Positions 1 to 5,788 are shown, counted from the first letter of the stretch. The stretch is DNA of 5,788 nt from Acidimicrobiales bacterium (GCA_013002375.1 JABDJW010000041.1:1-5788), one strand, 5' to 3'. Made by a program: numbers and translations. The notes: generated by a model from the letters alone, not told the origin.

Positions 1-42
1 GGCCTCGACGGCGCCAGCGATGCGCTGACCGTCGAGGACTAA
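1..42 (+). CDS. C-terminal tail of an unidentified gene entering from the left (partial)
   Basis: Reading frame 1 is open from the first base and gives GLDGASDALTVED followed by TAA at 40-42. Nearly every codon ends in C or G, as in the clear genes of this window. The stop overlaps, tail to tail, the TAG (39-41 on the other strand) of the convergent lipoprotein gene, a common compact arrangement in dense bacterial genomes. Only 13 residues are visible, so neither family nor function can be assigned. A chance open stretch of this length is possible; codon composition and the neat convergent junction are the only support. Confidence 0.4.
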   Translation, partial: GLDGASDALTVED

Positions 43-1745
43 TCGCAGATCGGCAGGAAGGGCACGCCGACGTCGGTGATCGGATCGTCAGCAGTTTCGG
101 CTGCGAGCGTGAATCCGCCGGCGTCGAGCAGGTACAGGAATCCGATGTCGAACGATTCGACGCCATAGGCCGCCTCGGCCTCGGCGAGCCGATCGCCGAG
201 CTCGACCGAACCGGGTAGGTGCACCTGCCCGGGCCCGACGCTTCCGGTCGCGTTGGCGCTGATGAACCAGTGCGAGAGCCGACCGGGGTCATCCTCGCTG
301 GTCCGGGTGAACACCGCAGCCACCACACCCCACCGCAGCAGCTTCTCGTCGGCGAAGGTGTTGCCATCGAGCGGACAACCGGCGGTCCAGCCGGTGTCGA
401 GGTCGACCGGGCCGAAGGCGCGGAGCAGCCGATCGGTCGCGACGTCGGCGTCGGTCTCGAGCGCAACACCGACCAGTGCTCCGCTCGGCAGAACCTCGAG
501 CGTTGGCGGTGACACGGCCCGACCCGGCGGGGCCAGCCCAACCTCGATGTCCGGTGGGGTCGAACCCGCGATGAACGAGCTGGTCGAAAGCAACTCGGCG
601 CCTCCGTCGCCCGCCTCGTAGAAGACATCGCTGTCGCGCAGGTTCACCAGCTTCTGACCAGCCGCTGGGCCCAGTGGACGCACCTGGTTCAGCGGTCCGG
701 CATCTACACGCTCCCACCGCTGGCCAAGGTCATCGAACCGGTACAGGGCTGGTGGCATGGCGACATCACAGATCGATTCTGCATCCGAGGACCAGAACAA
801 CTCGAAGATGGCGAACACGGAATCGCCGTTCCAGAACGCGTCGAAGGTCCGAAGCTCGTGACCAACGAGCTGCTCCGCATCAACGAGCGCCGGCAGCTCG
901 GTCAAAACGCCGGTCGAGAGGTCGAGCGTCGTGACGACCTCGTGGTGCGAACAGGTCCCGCCGCGTTGGCCGGCACCGACGAAAACCAACTCGGAGCCAT
1001 CCGGACTCGCTTGCCACCCGTGGATCGGTGCGTTGTACGGCAGGGCTGCGATGAGGCGGCTCGCGCCGGAGTCGGGGGTGACCGCCCAGATCTCCTGGGG
1101 ACCGCCGTAGGCCGAGGGCCCCACCGGGTCGGCGACCAGCACCACGACCTCGGTACCGGTGGCGGCGACGACCGAGCCGAACGCGGCGAAGTCGACTGCG
1201 GGCGGAGGGATCTCGTCGGGAACAACCGTCGCGTCGAGCGTGTCGCGGTCGAGCGCCAGCAGCTCGCGATCGCCGGTCATCGTGTAGTACCGGCCATCGA
1301 GCTCCGCGATGCCCTGGCAGGCCGGGCAGGCGGTCGTCCTCACCGCGCCGGATGCGGTGTGCGCCTGAACCTCGCCGGTGGTGACCAGCACGACATCGCG
1401 ATCGTCGCCCACCCAATATGCCTGGGGGATCTCGCCCGAAACCGGGCCGAGCAACCGCCGGTCCTGGCCGTCGATCTCCCAGGCGCCGTCCTCGGCGAGG
1501 TAGACCGCCTGGACGCGAGTGAGCCGGCCATCCCGCACCGAGCTCGCGTCGCTGGACGACGGGGCCGATTCGGGCGACGCGGTCGACGGCGGTGAGGTCG
1601 ACCCTTCGGGGTCGGTGACCACGGATTCGGCCGGCTCGGTCAGCTCGATGTCGGTGCCGCTACAACTGGCCACGAGCAGCGCCAGCGCCCCGATCAGGGC
1701 GAGCGCCGTCAGGCGGTTTCGGGGCATCCGGTCCGGTCGAGGCAT
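39..1745 (-). CDS. Secreted lipoprotein, probable beta-propeller, function unknown
   Basis: This encodes a 568-residue exported lipoprotein. The N-terminus is a textbook type II signal peptide: basic n-region (MPRNR), hydrophobic core (LTALALIGALALL) and lipobox VASC, with Cys28 as the predicted lipidated residue. About 40 residues rich in Ser, Pro, Thr and Glu follow, a typical tether. The rest is a beta-rich extracytoplasmic domain; ASPDGSELVFVG near residues 247-256 resembles the SPDG...L.F blade motif of TolB/WD40-like propellers. Six further cysteines (two in CPAC near 140-143, one in the C-terminal PICD) could form disulfides. CPAC lacks the following His, so it is not a c-haem site. 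Start choice: ATG 1745 or ATG 1727 (562 residues) both give a good signal peptide; an upstream TTG at 1772 adds nine non-signal residues and was not preferred. No clear Shine-Dalgarno precedes either ATG. The start lies inside the 3' end of ccmF, implying cotranscription. I do not recognise a named family. Confidence 0.85.
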   Translation of the reverse strand: MPRPDRMPRNRLTALALIGALALLVASCSGTDIELTEPAESVVTDPEGSTSPPSTASPESAPSSSDASSVRDGRLTRVQAVYLAEDGAWEIDGQDRRLLGPVSGEIPQAYWVGDDRDVVLVTTGEVQAHTASGAVRTTACPACQGIAELDGRYYTMTGDRELLALDRDTLDATVVPDEIPPPAVDFAAFGSVVAATGTEVVVLVADPVGPSAYGGPQEIWAVTPDSGASRLIAALPYNAPIHGWQASPDGSELVFVGAGQRGGTCSHHEVVTTLDLSTGVLTELPALVDAEQLVGHELRTFDAFWNGDSVFAIFELFWSSDAESICDVAMPPALYRFDDLGQRWERVDAGPLNQVRPLGPAAGQKLVNLRDSDVFYEAGDGGAELLSTSSFIAGSTPPDIEVGLAPPGRAVSPPTLEVLPSGALVGVALETDADVATDRLLRAFGPVDLDTGWTAGCPLDGNTFADEKLLRWGVVAAVFTRTSEDDPGRLSHWFISANATGSVGPGQVHLPGSVELGDRLAEAEAAYGVESFDIGFLYLLDAGGFTLAAETADDPITDVGVPFLPICD

Positions 1746-3501
1746 CCGCCAAGCGTAGTGACCAGAGACCAACCGCTGCGGTCAGCACCAACAGCGCGCT
1801 CCCCCACCACACCCACATCGCCAACGGCCGAACCGCCAAGTCATAGTCGGCCCACCCCGCGTCGCCGGCGTTTCGAAGCACGATCTGCACGTCGGCCGCC
1901 GGGGTGGAGTGCAACGCGGTTTCGGCCAGCAACACCCCGGCATCGGGATAGCTCACGAGCGAGGGCGCGAAGCGACGACCATCGACATCGATGGCCGCAG
2001 TGACCGTGCCGCCCAGCAGATCGTCTCTCGATTCGCCGACCACGCCGATGTGCGTGAAGGTGCGGCCGGCCAGTTCGACCGATTCGCCGGGATCGAGGCG
2101 TACCGCCAGCTCGTCGGCGCCGATGGTTCCCGCCACGCCGAAGAGCAGCACCGCAAAGCCGACGTGACCGAGCACGACGGGTGGCGCAATCCGGCCACGA
2201 TCGGGCGACCGCACCGTCAGATGCGCCATCGCGGCCAGCACCGCGCCGGTCCCAGCAAACATCGCTCCCGCGGCCAGCCCGGCCACGGACAGGTCGAGGG
2301 CACCGAGCACTATTCCCACCGCCAGACCCCCGAGCGCGCCGACCGCGGCTGGTGCCGTCGATCGAGGGCCGCCGGGCGCATAGGAACCGAACACCAGCGC
2401 CCCGATCGCCAACGGGGCCAGCAGCTGGGCGAAGAACTGCCCTTCGACAACACGCGCCGTGCCACCGAGCCATCGCCACACGATCGGTTGGGCGGTCCCG
2501 ACGAAGACCACGACGGCCGCAACCACCGCGCCGACCGTCGCCACCGCGAGCCAGCGAGCCGCTACGGCCGGGTGCGACCGGCCCACACCGCCGCGACGGA
2601 CACGGACCACCACGAGCCCGGCGGCGAGTACGGTCACCCCACCGAGCGCCCAACCCACGGCCTCCTGCTGACCGAACGCATGGACCGATGCCGTCGCGCC
2701 GGAACGGGTGAGCACTGCGCCGAAAAGCACGAGCACGAAGGGCGATGCGCTCATGGCCCGGCCGACCCGGTCGTCGAGCGCGCGCTCGGACCGTCTGGAC
2801 CAGTGCAGCGCGGCTACCACCAGCAACCAGGGAACGAGCGCGGAGTTCTCGACTGGGTCCCACGCCCAGTAGCCACCCCACCCGAGTTCGACGTAGGCCC
2901 AGTTCGCTCCGGTGGCCAGACCGGCCGTGAGCAGACCCCAGGCGGCGAAGAGCGAGCGGCGAGATGCCCGCCCTCCGGCAACGACTTGGGCGAACGGCAC
3001 GACCGTGGCCACCAAGCCGAGATACAGCAGCGGCGGGTGGTACACCATCGCCGGGTGTTCGAGTATCGGCGTGAGGCCCGAGCCGGCGAAGGCCGGCAAC
3101 GCGAACCGCTCGAACGGGTTCACGAGGGTCACGACGACCATCGTCACCGGTGCGACGAACGCAGCGGCCACCGCTCGTTCGGCCGGCCGGCGAAGGGCGA
3201 CCAGCGCGACGACTGCAAGCAGGGTCACCCACAGCAGAAGCGACCCACCGAGTCCGCCCCACAGTCCGGCGACCCGGTAGGGCCCGGCGACGCCTCGCCG
3301 GCTGTGCCCCGCGACGTACTCGAACGCGAAGTCCGACTGCCAGAACGCGACGCTCAATCGGACAGTCGCCACGACCAACGCAGCGGCCGTCGTGGCGAGC
3401 GCCCCACTCGACCAGCGGGCCGTCCGATTCCCGCCGAACCCGGCCACGATCGTCGCCGTGGCCGCGAGCACCGACACCACCAGTGCCCCGTTGGCCACCA
3501 T
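1660..3501 (-). CDS. ccmF: Cytochrome c haem-lyase subunit CcmF
   Basis: CcmF is the membrane component of System I cytochrome c maturation that attaches haem, delivered by CcmE, to CXXCH apocytochromes outside the membrane. From ATG 3501 it is 613 residues, close to the usual 630-660. Visible hallmarks: HPPLLYLG (His155), the tryptophan-rich haem-handling motif GWGGYWAWDP (about 207-216), ALHW (His233), SVHAF (His274) and GHVGF (His446). These match the two periplasmic and two transmembrane His of characterised CcmF. Many hydrophobic helices flank them. The C-terminal part has the CcmF_C pattern (LDPGESVELAGRTF near 470-482, then RPLAMWVWWG before a last helix). Start: ATG 3501 gives MVANGALVVSVLAATATIVAG, a direct first membrane helix; ATG 3546 would add 15 residues beginning in the repeat array. 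The gene ends with about 28 Pro/Ala/Gly-rich codons that also encode the start of the lipoprotein gene. No other ccm gene is in the window. Confidence 0.93.
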   Translation of the reverse strand: MVANGALVVSVLAATATIVAGFGGNRTARWSSGALATTAAALVVATVRLSVAFWQSDFAFEYVAGHSRRGVAGPYRVAGLWGGLGGSLLLWVTLLAVVALVALRRPAERAVAAAFVAPVTMVVVTLVNPFERFALPAFAGSGLTPILEHPAMVYHPPLLYLGLVATVVPFAQVVAGGRASRRSLFAAWGLLTAGLATGANWAYVELGWGGYWAWDPVENSALVPWLLVVAALHWSRRSERALDDRVGRAMSASPFVLVLFGAVLTRSGATASVHAFGQQEAVGWALGGVTVLAAGLVVVRVRRGGVGRSHPAVAARWLAVATVGAVVAAVVVFVGTAQPIVWRWLGGTARVVEGQFFAQLLAPLAIGALVFGSYAPGGPRSTAPAAVGALGGLAVGIVLGALDLSVAGLAAGAMFAGTGAVLAAMAHLTVRSPDRGRIAPPVVLGHVGFAVLLFGVAGTIGADELAVRLDPGESVELAGRTFTHIGVVGESRDDLLGGTVTAAIDVDGRRFAPSLVSYPDAGVLLAETALHSTPAADVQIVLRNAGDAGWADYDLAVRPLAMWVWWGSALLVLTAAVGLWSLRLADASTGPDAPKPPDGARPDRGAGAARGQL

Positions 3502-3546
3502 GCACCGACGGTACCACCGCCGGTGACCACCGCTCCCCCACCCCAT

Positions 3547-3609
3547 GGGGTCTGACCCCTATTTGCCGTTCGGGGTCTGACCCCTATTTGCCGTTTGGGG
3601 TCTGACCCC
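3547..3609. repeat. Three palindromic repeat units, period 25 bases
   Basis: The perfect 6-1-6 palindrome GGGGTCTGACCCC occurs at 3547-3559, 3572-3584 and 3597-3609, exactly 25 bases apart. The two full spacers read TATTTGCCGTTC and TATTTGCCGTTT, so units 1 and 2 differ only at their last base. The sequence after copy three (TGGTTTGACCGTCC) looks like a diverged spacer. CCCCATGGGG (3541-3550) forms a further palindrome overlapping copy one. Each unit could fold as a short hairpin in single-stranded DNA or RNA. From memory, GGGGTCAGACCCC-type palindromes recur as dispersed intergenic repeats next to REP-associated (Y1) transposases; that link is not shown here. The array lies between ccmF and the divergent SOS gene. 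Confidence 0.9.
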
Positions 3610-3613
3610 TGGT

Positions 3614-3642
3614 TTGACCGTCCCAAGAATCGAACGTATGTT
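3614..3642 (+). promoter_or_regulatory. Sigma70-type promoter for the small SOS gene, leaderless
   Basis: A -35 element TTGACC (3614-3619) and a -10 element TATGTT (3637-3642, fitting the actinobacterial TAnnnT) are separated by exactly 17 bases. Counting six bases past the -10 puts the transcription start at about 3649, which is the A of the ATG of the 71-residue gene. Transcription would therefore yield a leaderless mRNA, a frequent arrangement in actinobacteria. The -10 lies inside the LexA box, so repressor binding would block RNA polymerase directly. Confidence 0.75.
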
Positions 3643-3644
3643 CG
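3631..3644. promoter_or_regulatory. LexA operator (SOS box)
   Basis: CGAACGTATGTTCG is a perfect inverted repeat (CGAAC-N4-GTTCG). It fits every position of the Gram-positive/actinobacterial LexA consensus CGAACRNRYGTTYG. It covers the -10 element of the promoter just described and ends five bases before the ATG at 3649, the usual geometry for repression. LexA cleavage after RecA activation by DNA damage should derepress the downstream gene. The ccmF start lies about 130 bases away on the other side, and no good minus-strand promoter was seen overlapping the box, so control of ccmF by LexA is not claimed. Confidence 0.82.
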
Positions 3645-3648
3645 GGGC

Positions 3649-3864
3649 ATGCACCCCGGCTCGCCATCACCTCGTCCACCCACGGACCCACCGCCGATCG
3701 ACCGCCACGCCATCGAACGGATCCGACGCTCGGTCGCGATGCTGCCGCCCGGCCAGAAGGCCCTCACCCGCGAAGAAGCGATGACCATGCTGCGCCAGCT
3801 CGATGCGGCTGAGGGCCGCCTCGATCACCTTCAGCAGGCGCTGAACGATCTCCTCGATCGATAG
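3649..3864 (+). CDS. Small SOS-regulated coiled-coil protein, function unknown
   Basis: A 71-residue soluble protein with no signal peptide or membrane segment. The N-terminus is Pro/Ser-rich (residues 1-17, MHPGSPSPRPPTDPPP), probably disordered. A short helix (about 18-31, RHAIERIRRSVAML) leads to a PPGQKALT turn and a long charged helix (about 40-71). That helix has a heptad pattern at L51, A54, L58, L61, L65 and L68, which predicts a dimeric coiled coil. Start: ATG 3649 is preferred because the promoter's predicted transcription start coincides with it. The open frame extends upstream to a TTG in the repeats, but that would lie upstream of the promoter. The LexA box implies induction by DNA damage; a role as a checkpoint, repair accessory or regulator is only inference. 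It has no DNA-binding or catalytic motif that I recognise. It is convergent with the SDR gene, and its stop is 52 bases from the SDR stop. Confidence 0.8.
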   Translation: MHPGSPSPRPPTDPPPIDRHAIERIRRSVAMLPPGQKALTREEAMTMLRQLDAAEGRLDHLQQALNDLLDR

Positions 3865-3894
3865 ACGCCGCGACGAGCGCGCCGCCCGCCCGGA

Positions 3895-3924
3895 CTTCAG
3901 CCCTGTTCAGCCCCGTTCAGCCCT
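3895..3924. repeat. Tandem 10-base repeat with TGA in three frames
   Basis: Three near-identical 10-base units lie end to end: CTTCAGCCCT, GTTCAGCCCC and GTTCAGCCCT. On the minus strand each contains a TGA, at 3917-3919, 3907-3909 and 3897-3899. Because 10 is not a multiple of three, the three TGAs fall in three different frames. The first is the stop codon of the SDR gene. The unit may be simple slippage-type duplication. It has no hairpin-plus-U-run character, so it is not called a terminator. Confidence 0.8.
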
Positions 3925-4837
3925 CTTCGGCTGCTGCGGCTTCGGCGGCGCGGCGTTCCAGGTCGGCGATGAACGGCAAAACCTCGACCCCAACCGAATC
4001 GGGCAGCGTCTCGGCGATCTGATCGATGGTCCAGCGACCTTCGGGAGCCTGCATGGAACGGACCTCCTGCGGCTGACTCCAGACCGAAATCCGTGGACCG
4101 ACGCAGGTGTAGATCTGTCCGTTGACCGAACGGCCCGCCTCCGACAGCAGGTACAGCACCATCGGGGCGATGTCCTCGGGGTCGCCGGTCTCGAAGTCGA
4201 ACGGCACGTTCTCCGACATGCGGGTGCGGGCGACCGGCGCGATGCAGTTGGCGTTGATGGCCGGCCCACCCCGCAGCGCAATGCTCGCCGCGGTCAACGC
4301 GGCCGACTTGGTCAGACTGATGATGCCGCCCTTGGCTGCCGCGTAGTTGGCCTGCGCGGTCGACCCCATGAACGCGCCCGACGTGAAGCCGACCAACGCG
4401 CCGCCGGACTCCTGCTTGCGCATCTTGGCGAAGGCGGGCCGGAAGACATTGAAGTGGCCGTTCAGGTGCACGGCGATCACCGCGTCCCATTCCTCCGGAC
4501 TCATGTTGAACAACATGCGTTCACGGAGGTTGCCGGCGACACAGACGACGCCGTCGATCGTGCCCCACGTGTCGCACGCGGCATCGATGATCTGCTGACC
4601 GACCACCGGGTCGGCAACGTCGCCCGCCACCGCGACCGCCCCGGTGCCGATCGCTTGGATCTCGGCGACGGTCGCGTCGGCAACGTCGCTCGAGGGGTTC
4701 GAGCCGTCCATGGCCACGCCGTAGTCGGCCACGACCACATTGGCCCCCTCGGCCGCAGCGGCCAGCGCCACGGCCTTGCCGATGCCGTTGCCGGCGCCGG
4801 TGACTGCGATGTTCTTGCCAGCGAGCTGGTTTGCCAC
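3917..4837 (-). CDS. Short-chain dehydrogenase/reductase (SDR), NAD(P)-dependent
   Basis: A 306-residue classical-type SDR oxidoreductase, presumably cytoplasmic, acting on an unknown alcohol/ketone substrate. The Rossmann motif TGAGNGIG is at 13-20. Asp38 at the end of strand beta-2 favours NAD(H). GDVAD (72-76) carries the adenine-contacting Asp. The usual NNAG is replaced by CVAGN (99-103). The catalytic set is Asn126 (HLNGHFN), Ser153 (TSGAFMG) and Tyr165/Lys169 (YAAAK). IAPVARTRM (199-207) is the post-catalytic loop. The Ser-to-Tyr spacing is 12 rather than the common 13, a one-residue shorter loop. About 55 residues follow the normal SDR core, ending in an Ala/Glu-rich helix. This plan resembles MFE-2-type and actinobacterial fatty or steroid 3-hydroxyacyl dehydrogenases, but the substrate cannot be named. 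Start: GTG 4837 is preceded at six bases by AAAGGAAG and gives the standard short N-terminus before beta-1; the upstream ATG at 4939 adds a 34-residue basic stretch atypical of SDRs. Confidence 0.92.
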   Translation of the reverse strand: MANQLAGKNIAVTGAGNGIGKAVALAAAAEGANVVVADYGVAMDGSNPSSDVADATVAEIQAIGTGAVAVAGDVADPVVGQQIIDAACDTWGTIDGVVCVAGNLRERMLFNMSPEEWDAVIAVHLNGHFNVFRPAFAKMRKQESGGALVGFTSGAFMGSTAQANYAAAKGGIISLTKSAALTAASIALRGGPAINANCIAPVARTRMSENVPFDFETGDPEDIAPMVLYLLSEAGRSVNGQIYTCVGPRISVWSQPQEVRSMQAPEGRWTIDQIAETLPDSVGVEVLPFIADLERRAAEAAAAEEG

Positions 4838-4843
4838 AGGTTG

Positions 4844-4851
4844 CTTCCTTT
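4844..4851 (-). promoter_or_regulatory. Shine-Dalgarno site that fixes the SDR start at GTG 4837
   Basis: On the minus strand AAAGGAAG lies six bases before the GTG at 4837-4835. It is the only strong purine-rich ribosome-binding site near a start codon in this window, and it decides the SDR start against the upstream ATG 4939. Confidence 0.8.
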
Positions 4852-5129
4852 GCCTTGTGTCTGTGTCTCGGTTGTGCGGGGCTTGGTCGACGTGCACGAG
4901 GCGATGCGTAACTTGCTCGCGTCGCGCGAACCGCTGCACCCTAGACGAGCCCCGCCGGTCGCGAAAAGGCGCCAGAATGGGCTTCCCGGGTCTACGCGCG
5001 CAGGGTGGTCGCGTTTTTCACCGTTCGCGCGTACCGTCCCACACCCCTCTGAGCGAGATCAGTAGGGTTTGACCACTTCCCCGATCGGTCCTCTACCGGT
5101 CACCCACGTCCAGCCGCCGAGATGCCATC
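4852..5129. other. Divergent intergenic region between SDR and PAS genes
   Basis: This is the shared upstream region of two divergent genes. For the SDR, a minus-strand TAGGGT (4943 down to 4938) fits a TAnnnT -10, but the -35 position (TTTCGC near 4966-4961) is poor. For the PAS gene, TTGACC at 5069-5074 is a good -35, but the -10 position 17 bases on is only TCTACC (5092-5097). Both are weak candidates. An in-frame TGA at 5070-5072 bounds the PAS gene upstream. No RNA gene, operator, terminator or convincing small gene was seen. Confidence 0.5.
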
Positions 5130-5788
5130 GTGAGCAATACCGAAGCCGAGCCCCTCCGCCCGCGCCAGGCGGTCGACCGCCTGCAGCGCCGGCTCGAGAC
5201 GCTCGCCGATGGCCCGCTCGACGAGGTCACCCTGTCGCTCCAGGCCCGGATCATCCTCGGCCAGCTCAGCCACCACGCGGTGCTGCTCGATCGGGCTGGT
5301 CGTATTCTCGATTCGAACGACAACCTCCTGAACGTCACCGGCACCACCCGCGAGCGGGTCGCCGGCCTCCACCTCTGGAGCGCGCCCTGGTGGCACGAGG
5401 GCGGCGGGGCCACCGACACGCTCCGGTTCCTGCTCCAACAGGCCAACAACGACGAACCGGTGCGAGCCTTGGTCGACCTGCAACACACCGGCGAGGTACT
5501 CGGTCGCAGCCACGAGGTCGTCATCAGCCCGGTAAGCGACTCCGGCGGCGAATCGGTCTTTTTTCTGGCCGAGATCCGAGACGTCGCCGATCGCCTCGCC
5601 GCCGAATCCATCATCGACGATCGCGCCCGCGACCTCCAGGCGGCCGAAGCCCGGTACCAGCTCCTCGTCGAACACTCCTCCGATCTCATCGGCCGGCACG
5701 ATCTCGATGGCCGCTATGTCCATGCCAACGGCTCGTCGCTGACGGTCCTCGGGCGCACCGCCGAAGAAATGGTGGGGCAGCTGCTCGC
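5130..5788 (+). CDS. Multi-PAS sensory/signalling protein, N-terminal part (runs off right edge)
   Basis: The visible 219 residues are cytoplasmic in character, with no signal peptide or membrane helix. After an N-terminal helix (about 10-45), a first PAS domain spans about 46-152. It shows HHAVLLDRAGRILDSNDNLL, then TTRERVAGLHLW, and ends in FFLAEIRDVADR, the equivalent of the DIT-type PAS exit signature. A linker helix (about 155-175) leads to a second PAS domain, YQLLVEHSSDLIGRHDLDG followed by RTAEEMVGQLL, cut by the window edge. Tandem PAS domains like these usually feed a histidine kinase, GGDEF/EAL or PP2C phosphatase output; which one is not visible. Start: GTG 5130 is the only ATG/GTG/TTG in frame after the TGA at 5070, so it is the best start. 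The ribosome-binding site is weak (GAGAT at 5119-5123). The ligand of the PAS domains is unknown; no haem or flavin signature residues were recognised. Confidence 0.88.
   Translation, partial: MSNTEAEPLRPRQAVDRLQRRLETLADGPLDEVTLSLQARIILGQLSHHAVLLDRAGRILDSNDNLLNVTGTTRERVAGLHLWSAPWWHEGGGATDTLRFLLQQANNDEPVRALVDLQHTGEVLGRSHEVVISPVSDSGGESVFFLAEIRDVADRLAAESIIDDRARDLQAAEARYQLLVEHSSDLIGRHDLDGRYVHANGSSLTVLGRTAEEMVGQLL

Noticed and set aside
1317..1328. CPAC in the lipoprotein as a c-type haem site
   Set aside because: The residue after the second Cys is Gln, not His, so CXXCH is not present.
858..1595. + strand open frame of 245 codons opposite the lipoprotein gene
   Set aside because: Composition is typical of an antisense shadow; the minus-strand frame has signal peptide, lipobox and propeller-like motif.
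1909..3555. Long + strand open frame (548 codons) opposite ccmF
   Set aside because: Its product is Arg/His/Gly/Asp-rich with no recognisable fold, and it is the antisense of the certain ccmF gene; such frames are expected in high-GC DNA.
3595..3648. Upstream TTG extension (18 residues) of the small SOS protein
   Set aside because: It would begin inside the palindromic repeats, upstream of the -35 and -10, so the predicted mRNA could not encode it.
3865..3894. Possible terminator between the convergent small gene and SDR
   Set aside because: GC-rich but with no clear stem-loop followed by a T-run on either strand.
4838..4939. 34-residue N-terminal extension of the SDR from ATG 4939
   Set aside because: Basic, unlike SDR N-termini, and GTG 4837 has a strong Shine-Dalgarno at ideal spacing.
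5122..5133. Three-codon open frame (ATG CCA TCG TGA) whose stop overlaps the GTG of the PAS gene
   Set aside because: The GTGA overlap resembles translational coupling, but a three-codon frame with no ribosome-binding site occurs easily by chance.
5100..5723. Minus-strand frame of 207 codons opposite the PAS gene, looking fairly protein-like
   Set aside because: The + strand frame shows two clear PAS domains; the minus frame has no family match and is the codon-aligned complement.

Overview
The window is high-GC DNA with strong G/C preference at third codon positions and several GTG or leaderless-type starts. It carries a LexA operator of the Gram-positive/actinobacterial type (CGAAC-N4-GTTCG). 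Together these suggest an actinobacterium. The presence of a CcmF protein, and the style of the short-chain dehydrogenase, would fit a deep-branching class such as Acidimicrobiia; that placement is inference only.

Layout. Bases 1-42 hold the last 13 codons and stop of a + strand gene that enters from the left. It meets, tail to tail with a 4-base overlap, a minus-strand pair: ccmF (about 3501 to 1660) followed by a secreted lipoprotein gene (about 1745 to 39). The lipoprotein start lies inside the last codons of ccmF, so the two are very likely cotranscribed. CcmF is the cytochrome c haem-ligation membrane protein; the lipoprotein is an unassigned, probably beta-propeller, cell-surface protein.

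Upstream of ccmF, three 25-base repeat units, each with the perfect palindrome GGGGTCTGACCCC, sit at 3547-3609. Directly after them lies a compact regulatory unit: a -35 TTGACC, a 17-base spacer, and a -10 TATGTT embedded in a perfect LexA (SOS) box. The predicted transcription start falls on the A of an ATG. This drives a 71-residue protein of unknown function with a C-terminal coiled-coil helix (3649-3864), predicted to be a leaderless, DNA-damage-inducible gene. It is the most interesting item in the window.

Convergent to it is an SDR-family oxidoreductase (4837 to 3917, minus strand) with a clear Shine-Dalgarno and a GTG start. Its stop codon lies in a tandem 10-base repeat that places TGA in all three reading frames. 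After a divergent intergenic region of about 290 bases, a + strand gene starts at GTG 5130 and runs off the right edge. It encodes a multi-PAS sensory protein whose output domain is not visible.

The genes do not form one pathway. The window looks like ordinary chromosomal sequence with three separate transcription units (ccmF-lipoprotein, the SOS small gene, the SDR) plus two partial genes at the edges. No tRNA, rRNA, CRISPR array or transposase gene was seen.
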